This document shows positions 58,310 through 64,000 of a DNA stretch of 64,000 bases, one piece after another. The notes under the pieces are model-generated. The model did not search any database. It saw only the letters and a program-made list of their open reading frames with translations, and had not been told where the DNA came from. Source of the DNA: an uncultured SAR86 cluster bacterium (lineage in GTDB: Bacteria; Pseudomonadota; Gammaproteobacteria; Magnimaribacterales; D2472); contig CACKEY010000002.1 of NCBI GenBank assembly GCA_902599315.1, positions 134,299 to 198,298 on the forward strand, given 5' to 3'. Made by a program: the position numbers and the translations under genes. The first letter of the stretch is position 1; every line of letters begins with the position of its first letter.

Positions 58310-59533
58310 TTATAAGTTTAATAAAAGTTTTTCGGGAGATTCTAATTGATCTTTAATTGCTATTAGAAAAGAGACAGCTTCTTTTCCATCTAGTAAGCGA
58401 TGATCATAACTTAAGGCTAGATACATCATTGGACGAATTACTATTTCTCCGTCGATTGCCACTGGACGATCTTGGATTGTATGCATTCCTAAAATTGCAG
58501 TTTGCGGAGCGTTTAGGATAGGAGTAGATAACAAAGACCCAAATACTCCACCATTAGAAATTGTAAATGTACCACCCTGCATTTCTGAGATTGATAATTT
58601 TCCATGCCTTGCTTTTTCTGAATAATCTAAAATAGATTTTTCAACATCAGCTATCCTTAAATTACCTGCATCTCTTATAACTGGAACAACCAGACCTCTG
58701 TCCGTAGAAACAGCAACTCCTATGTCCTGATATCCATGATAAACAATATCGTTACCATCAATAGAAGCATTTACAACAGGAAATTTCTTTAACGCTTGTA
58801 CTGCTGCCAAAACAAAGAAACCCATAAAACCTAATTTCACCCCGTGCTCTTCTTCAAATTCATTTCCATATTTTGTTCGCAGGTCTTTGATTGGCTTTAG
58901 GTCAACCTCATTAAAAGTGGTAAGCATTGCTGTTTCCTGCTTAACAGTTAGCAATCTATTGGCTATTGTTGAGCGAAGCCTAGACATGGGCACTCTTTCT
59001 TCAAGCCTCTCATCAGAAGATGATGCAACCTTAACGGATGGACTCATAGATTTCTCTTGATCTTGACTAACAGGTTCATCCAAATGATTTACGATATCTG
59101 ATTTAGTAATTCTTCCATTTTTTCCAGATCCACTAATATCGCTTTCATTTAGCTCATGTTCTTTTAAGAGCTTTTTGACTGCGGGTCCATTTTTAATAGA
59201 TGAATCTTTAATCTCATTGCTGATTTCAACAGATTTTTCTTTTTCAGGCTCAGCAATAATTTCATTCTTTGAAGTATCAAATGCCTGATTTATATCTTCT
59301 TTTCTGAATTCTGCTATTAATTCAGCACTAAGAACAGTTTCTCCAGCAGGTTTAAGAACTTTTGAAACGACCCCATCGAATGGAGCAACAACCTCTAGTA
59401 CAACTTTATCAGTTTCAATTTCAGCAATTACTTCATCCTGCTTAACACTATCGCCTTCTTTTTTAACCCAGTTCGCAATCGTTCCGTCTGCTACCGATTC
59501 AGGAAATGTTGGTGATTTTATTTCAGTTGTCAT
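58310..59533 (-). CDS. sucB: Dihydrolipoyl succinyltransferase (E2 of 2-oxoglutarate dehydrogenase)
   Basis: SucB is the core of the complex. The 407-residue protein has one lipoyl domain (residues 2-77; lipoyl-lysine Lys43 in [11 protein letters not shown]), a peripheral-subunit-binding domain (about 113-148, [22 protein letters not shown]), and the catalytic domain ending [15 protein letters not shown] with the active-site His. The 2-nt gap to sucA shows coupling. Confidence 0.97.
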   Translation of the reverse strand: MTTEIKSPTFPESVADGTIANWVKKEGDSVKQDEVIAEIETDKVVLEVVAPFDGVVSKVLKPAGETVLSAELIAEFRKEDINQAFDTSKNEIIAEPEKEKSVEISNEIKDSSIKNGPAVKKLLKEHELNESDISGSGKNGRITKSDIVNHLDEPVSQDQEKSMSPSVKVASSSDERLEERVPMSRLRSTIANRLLTVKQETAMLTTFNEVDLKPIKDLRTKYGNEFEEEHGVKLGFMGFFVLAAVQALKKFPVVNASIDGNDIVYHGYQDIGVAVSTDRGLVVPVIRDAGNLRIADVEKSILDYSEKARHGKLSISEMQGGTFTISNGGVFGSLLSTPILNAPQTAILGMHTIQDRPVAIDGEIVIRPMMYLALSYDHRLLDGKEAVSFLIAIKDQLESPEKLLLNL

Positions 59534-59535
59534 TT

Positions 59536-62358
59536 TTATTTCTCATTTGTTAGAGCTTCTATTACTAGCGCTTCTTGTTGTTGAATATGTAATTTATTTA
59601 AACCTACAGCTGGAGCGGATGAAGCTTCACGACTGACCAATCCTATTTCTGCTTTTAAATTTAACCTATCTATAACTTCTTGCAGTCTATGTCTGTGGTT
59701 GTACCAGGCTCCTTGATTTGTTGGTTCTTCTTGGCACCATACAAAGCTTGTTGCATTTTTATAGGTTTTTAAGATTTTTTCGAGAGTATCGTAAGGAAAC
59801 GGATAAAGCTGCTCAATCCTAATTATGGCAGTAGAATCCAAACCAAGATCATCTCTTTTTGAGGCTAAATCATAGAAAACTTTTCCTGAACACATAATTA
59901 TTTTGCTTACTTTTTCGGGTGAATCAACCGGATCATCAATTACATATTTAAAGGAACCTTCTGTTAGTTCGTCTAAAGCAGATACTGCGTTTGGGTTTCT
60001 AAGAAGACTTTTTGGCGAAATCACTACAAGTGGTCTTCTCATCATTCGAATAGTTTGGAGTCTCAGTAAATGATATATTTGTGCAGGAGTGCTAGGAACA
60101 CAAACTTGAATGTTTTCGTATGCACACAGTTGCAAAAATCTTTCCAGTCTTGCGCTACTATGCTCAGGACCTTGTCCTTCATAACCATGCGGAAGCAGCA
60201 TGACTAATCCAGAGAGTCTTTCCCATTTGTGTTCAGCAGAAACAATAAATTGATCAATAACAACCTGCGCTCCATTAACGAAGTCGCCAAATTGAGCCTC
60301 CCACATGACCAGTCCTTTTGGACTCGTTGCAGAATAACCATATTCAAAACCAAGGACAGCTTCTTCAGATAAAAGCGAGTCATATACATCAAATGTTGTA
60401 TCTGCATTTTTTGCAATATCAACTAAAGGTATGCAGCCTCTTCCATCCTGTTGATTTAACACAATGGCATGACGATGCGAAAATGTTCCCCGTCTTATGT
60501 CTTGCCCAGAAAATCTTATTGGATAGCCTTGATCGAGCAAGGTTGCATATGCCATATTCTCTGCAAAGCCCCAATTAACAGGAATTTTTCCCTCTGCCAT
60601 TTGGCGTCTGTCAGAAAAAATTTTATCTACCTGCTTTTGTAAAGTGAAATCTTTGGGAGGCATAAATGCTTTGTCAGCAAGATCTTTGAATCTTTTCTTA
60701 CCAAATGAAGACTTGATTTTAACATCTCCTTTTTGATCCATATATGGAGTCCAGTCAAACCACATTGACTCATTTGGTTTTGTAGCAAGATTATGAACAA
60801 CAGAGTCTCCCTTTTCTATCGCTGACCTATAATTTTTTTCTATCTCATCACACTCAGATTGACTAGTAACTCCTGATGAAATGAGTTTTTCCTGATATGC
60901 TCTTTTCACAGAAATTTGCTTAGCAATTTTTTGATACATGATAGGTTGAGTTGAAGACGGCTCATCAGCCTCATTGTGGCCCCTTCGTCTATAGCAAAAC
61001 ATATCTATAACAATATCTTTTTTAAAGTTGTATCTATATTCACATGCTAATTTTGCAGCAAAAACTACCATTTCTGGATCATCTCCATTTACATGAAGAA
61101 CCGGAGCTTCAACCATTTTTGCAACATCAGTTGCATATTGCGTTGATCGTGAATCTTCCTCATTTGAAGTGGTAAAACCTATTTGATTATTGACTATGAC
61201 GTGGATGGTGCCTCCAACTCCGTAACCTCTAGTTTGAGACATTTGAAGGGTTTCCATCACAACTCCTTGCCCAGAAAAAGATGCATCTCCATGAATTAAA
61301 ATTGGAATTACTAATTCTTTGTTGTTATCTTTGATTCTATCTTGTCTTCCTCTGACTGAACCGAGGACAACTGGATCGACAATTTCAAGATGAGACGGAT
61401 TATTTGCTAGTGATACGTGCACCTCTCCATTAGGAGTTAAGATATTGGTTGAAGAACCAAGATGATACTTTACATCTCCAGTGCTAGCGCCCTCTAGTTC
61501 ATAATCTTCTTCAAATTCGTTAAATAGTTCTTTTGGAGATTTCCCCAGAACATTTACCAACAGATTTAATCTACCTCTATGAGCCATTCCAAAACAAATT
61601 TGTTCAGCTCCAAATACTCCACAATTTTGAATAAGACTATCGACTAGCGGAATTAATGATTCAGCACCATCAATTCCGAATCTTTTCATACCTGGATATC
61701 TTGATGCCAAGAATTTTGCAAGGCCTTCCGCTGAACTTAAGCGCTTCAAAATATATTTTTGCTCTTCAGGATCAAAATTTAATTTACCTAAGTTGGGTTC
61801 TAGGCGTTTTTGAAACCACAATCTCTCAGGTAATGAGGAAATATGATTATATTCAATACCCAAAGTCTGACAATATATTGATTCTAATGCTTTTAAAATT
61901 TCTGACAAAGATGCTGATCTTTTGCCTATATTGAATGAATCTAAGTTAAAAACTTCTGATAGATTTGATGAGTCTAATCCATAAAATTCAATCTCTAAAT
62001 CATCTGCATGTCTGATCGGTTTTAATCCCAAGGGATCTAAATTTGCTTTTTGATGTCCTCTATTTCTATATGCTTCAATTACTTGAAATACTTTAGTTTG
62101 ATTAACATTTGATTGAGTTTCCCCTGAAATATTTTGAATTGAAGGATTAACTTCGTCTTCTTTAAACCTTTTAATAACTTCTTGATGAGAAATTTCTTCA
62201 TTTGAACCATTTACTTGAGGCAAGGAATCAAAATATATTTTCCAATCTTCAGGAATTGAAGAAGAGTCCTCTAAGTAAGACTCATATAGGGATTCCAAAT
62301 ATGCGCTTTGAGCACCTGCGGTATGAGAAGTTGACCGAAGATGTTCCATATTATTCAT
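59536..62358 (-). CDS. sucA: 2-oxoglutarate dehydrogenase E1
   Basis: SucA is the thiamine-dependent decarboxylase. 940 residues, with the N-terminal [38 protein letters not shown], the thiamine-diphosphate site [19 protein letters not shown] and NNQIGFTTS, and the E1-type C-terminus [19 protein letters not shown]. It follows sdhB with a 3-nt gap and leads the suc part of the operon. Confidence 0.98.
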   Translation of the reverse strand: MNNMEHLRSTSHTAGAQSAYLESLYESYLEDSSSIPEDWKIYFDSLPQVNGSNEEISHQEVIKRFKEDEVNPSIQNISGETQSNVNQTKVFQVIEAYRNRGHQKANLDPLGLKPIRHADDLEIEFYGLDSSNLSEVFNLDSFNIGKRSASLSEILKALESIYCQTLGIEYNHISSLPERLWFQKRLEPNLGKLNFDPEEQKYILKRLSSAEGLAKFLASRYPGMKRFGIDGAESLIPLVDSLIQNCGVFGAEQICFGMAHRGRLNLLVNVLGKSPKELFNEFEEDYELEGASTGDVKYHLGSSTNILTPNGEVHVSLANNPSHLEIVDPVVLGSVRGRQDRIKDNNKELVIPILIHGDASFSGQGVVMETLQMSQTRGYGVGGTIHVIVNNQIGFTTSNEEDSRSTQYATDVAKMVEAPVLHVNGDDPEMVVFAAKLACEYRYNFKKDIVIDMFCYRRRGHNEADEPSSTQPIMYQKIAKQISVKRAYQEKLISSGVTSQSECDEIEKNYRSAIEKGDSVVHNLATKPNESMWFDWTPYMDQKGDVKIKSSFGKKRFKDLADKAFMPPKDFTLQKQVDKIFSDRRQMAEGKIPVNWGFAENMAYATLLDQGYPIRFSGQDIRRGTFSHRHAIVLNQQDGRGCIPLVDIAKNADTTFDVYDSLLSEEAVLGFEYGYSATSPKGLVMWEAQFGDFVNGAQVVIDQFIVSAEHKWERLSGLVMLLPHGYEGQGPEHSSARLERFLQLCAYENIQVCVPSTPAQIYHLLRLQTIRMMRRPLVVISPKSLLRNPNAVSALDELTEGSFKYVIDDPVDSPEKVSKIIMCSGKVFYDLASKRDDLGLDSTAIIRIEQLYPFPYDTLEKILKTYKNATSFVWCQEEPTNQGAWYNHRHRLQEVIDRLNLKAEIGLVSREASSAPAVGLNKLHIQQQEALVIEALTNEK

Positions 62359-62361
62359 TTG

Positions 62362-63102
62362 TTATCCAGCCTTATCAGAGGTAATAATATTTTGGTTTTT
62401 TTTATTTGAAAGTAGCATTGACTTAATTTCACCAATTGCTTCATTAGGATTAAGCCCCTTAGGACAAACACTCACACAGTTCATGATCCCATGACATCTA
62501 TAAACACTAAATGGATCAGATAGACTTTGAAGTCTCTCTGCAGTTTTTGTATCTCTCGAATCTGCAATAAACCTATATGCCTGTAAAAGAGCTGCCGGAC
62601 CAACAAACTTATCAGGATTCCACCAAAAGGATGGGCAGCTTGTTGAGCAACAAGCACAGAGGATACATTCATAAAGACCATCTAACTTGTCTCTTTCTTC
62701 TGGTGATTGCAATCTCTCTCCAATATCAACAGGAGTATCGTTTTGAAGAAAGGGCTTAATCTTTTCATATTGAGCATAAAACTCAGTCATATCTACAACT
62801 AAATCTCTCACAACAGGAAGGCCTGGTAATGGTCTAAGATCTAGCTTATTTTTTTTGATAACTGATGATAATGGCGTGATACAAGCTAGGCCATTTTTTC
62901 CATTGATATTCATCCCATCAGAACCACAAACTCCCTCTCTACAAGAACGTCTATATGAAATGGTAGGATCCTTTTCTTTAAGCTGATTGAGCAGTTCTAA
63001 CACCATTATGTCTCTTTTAGGCTTTTCAAATTCAAAACTTTGCATATAAGGAAATTTATCCTTTTCTGGATTGTATCTATATATATTGATGCTAATTGTC
63101 AT
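62362..63102 (-). CDS. sdhB: Succinate dehydrogenase iron-sulfur subunit
   Basis: SdhB carries electrons from FAD to ubiquinone. The 246-residue protein has the [2Fe-2S] cysteines ([22 protein letters not shown]), the [4Fe-4S] set [12 protein letters not shown] and the [3Fe-4S] set [17 protein letters not shown], all in order. It follows sdhA with a 9-nt gap. Confidence 0.98.
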   Translation of the reverse strand: MTISINIYRYNPEKDKFPYMQSFEFEKPKRDIMVLELLNQLKEKDPTISYRRSCREGVCGSDGMNINGKNGLACITPLSSVIKKNKLDLRPLPGLPVVRDLVVDMTEFYAQYEKIKPFLQNDTPVDIGERLQSPEERDKLDGLYECILCACCSTSCPSFWWNPDKFVGPAALLQAYRFIADSRDTKTAERLQSLSDPFSVYRCHGIMNCVSVCPKGLNPNEAIGEIKSMLLSNKKNQNIITSDKAG

Positions 63103-63111
63103 TATTTTCTC

Positions 63112-64000
63112 TCAATAAGTTCTTACTTTTGGAGGAAATGCTTCAACTTGAGAAGGCTCAAAATTAACATGTCTTTTACCTAAAGATTTTGTTGTGGGAT
63201 CATATAACGAATGGCATAACCAATTCTCATCGTCTCGATCAGGATAATCTTCTCTAGCATGCGCTCCTCTACTTTCAGTTCTTTGAAGAGAGGAAATAGC
63301 AGTTGCCTCAGCAACCTCAAATAAGTTTTGCAATTCTATAGCTTCTACTCTATTTGTATTGAATGCGGCGCTTTTATCTATTAAATGAAGATTCTCAATT
63401 TTTTCGCGTATACCATTCAAGGCAGCAACACCTTTTTCCATGTAATCGCCTCTTCTAAAAACACCAAAGTAATTCTGCATAACTTCTTGAAGTTCTTTTT
63501 TTACTGTTGAAACTTCATAACCTGATGAGGATTCATTTAATATATTTAAATTGTGAAGCGCTTTATCAATGTCATCTTTACCAGCATCTGCAACGCCGCC
63601 GCCAGACTTCATAGCTTGATTAATATGAATACCAGCGGCTCTTCCAAAAACAACCAAATCTAAAAGAGAATTACCACCAAGTCTGTTAGCACCATGAACT
63701 GAAACGCATGCAGCCTCACCTACTGAAAAAAGTCCTGGAATATATTCATCATTGGAGCTGCTTATTTTAAATGCTTGGCCATTAATATTTGTTGGGGTGC
63801 CACCCATCATGTAATGACATGTTGGAACTACTGGAATTGGTTCATAAACTGGATCGACAGCTGCAAAGGTTCTAGATAGTTCGCATATGCCTGGTAATTT
63901 TGCATTTAATACATCTGCTCCAAGGTGATCAAGCTTAAGAAATACATGATCTTTTTCATCACCGCATCCTCGCCCTTCAAGAATTTCTAAAACCATTGAA
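63112..64000 (-). CDS. sdhA: Succinate dehydrogenase flavoprotein subunit, N-terminus beyond window
   Basis: The C-terminal 296 residues or so of SdhA are present; the start and FAD-binding N-terminal half lie past the right edge. PTCHYMMGGTPTNINGQAF, the ANRLGGNSLLDLVVFGRAAG block and the substrate-proton pathway RTESRGAHAREDYPDRDDENW are clear. SdhE, encoded at 4178-4426, is its flavinylation factor. The frame remains open at the edge. sdhC and sdhD would be expected beyond it. Confidence 0.97.
   Translation of the reverse strand, partial: SMVLEILEGRGCGDEKDHVFLKLDHLGADVLNAKLPGICELSRTFAAVDPVYEPIPVVPTCHYMMGGTPTNINGQAFKISSSNDEYIPGLFSVGEAACVSVHGANRLGGNSLLDLVVFGRAAGIHINQAMKSGGGVADAGKDDIDKALHNLNILNESSSGYEVSTVKKELQEVMQNYFGVFRRGDYMEKGVAALNGIREKIENLHLIDKSAAFNTNRVEAIELQNLFEVAEATAISSLQRTESRGAHAREDYPDRDDENWLCHSLYDPTTKSLGKRHVNFEPSQVEAFPPKVRTY

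Overview
The window is a gene-dense, AT-rich stretch of bacterial chromosome with short or absent intergenic gaps, many 1-4 nt overlaps and several convergent gene ends that overlap. The gene content is gammaproteobacterial: sdhE divergent from ygfZ, rpoE-rseA-(mucD/degQ)-lepA, rpsP-rimM-trmD-rplS, murJ-ribF-ileS-lspA-ispH, ampD-ampG, and sdhAB-sucAB-lpd-sucCD. Small genes, AT-rich codons, acyl-CoA ligases and a flavin monooxygenase-like gene fit a streamlined marine gammaproteobacterium such as the SAR86 clade. That placement is an inference from general character, not a search result. I see no rRNA, tRNA, insertion sequence, prophage or CRISPR array.

Layout: 1-4426 is an envelope-stress block on the minus strand (sdhE, sigma-E, a short anti-sigma factor, periplasmic HtrA-type protease, LepA cut by the window edge). 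4472-10152 holds ygfZ, ung, an Old-Yellow-Enzyme gene, serA and glpK. 10153-14575 is the class I ribonucleotide reductase operon with a well-formed control region (two NrdR boxes, two DnaA boxes). 14633-21075 holds a transporter-small membrane protein-GST operon, an SDR, a ferredoxin-reductase-like flavoprotein, an AlkB homologue and malate dehydrogenase. 21080-31152 is a long minus-strand run: lysS, prfB with its programmed frameshift, a GNAT, thrC-hom, dsbC, xerD, and the rpsP-rimM-trmD-rplS operon. 31254-37467 holds a short CcsA/YpjD-like protein, a CNNM/CBS protein, a PuuD-like membrane domain, groESL, vanZ-like and ampG. 37464-45863 is a cell-wall, lipoprotein and translation block (ampD, ispH, lspA, ileS, ribF, murJ, msrB, yhhQ). 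45963-51620 is a plus-strand operon of two acyl-CoA ligases, an LLM-family oxidoreductase and selO. 51597-54878 holds pdxB, a hexapeptide acyltransferase and a MATE exporter. 54859-64000 is the TCA-cycle operon, transcribed leftwards from sdhA (cut at the right edge) to sucD.

Most genes are housekeeping, so the novelty is in how they are built. The most unusual feature is in the rpsP-rplS operon. Ribosomal protein L19 carries an N-terminal extension of about 150 residues that looks like the FtsY membrane-targeting A domain (a [12 protein letters not shown]-type basic amphipathic start and Glu-rich repeats) with a SAP/Rho-N-like motif between. S16, encoded in the same operon, has a C-terminal extension of about 90 residues, a basic helix followed by Glu/Ala/Pro repeats. 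Other points worth a second look are an RseA whose periplasmic part resembles the C-terminal domain of RseB while no rseB is present, a hexapeptide acyltransferase that probably starts at ATT, a perfect head-to-head pair of DnaA boxes in front of ung, and an actinobacterial-looking acyl-CoA ligase/LLM operon.
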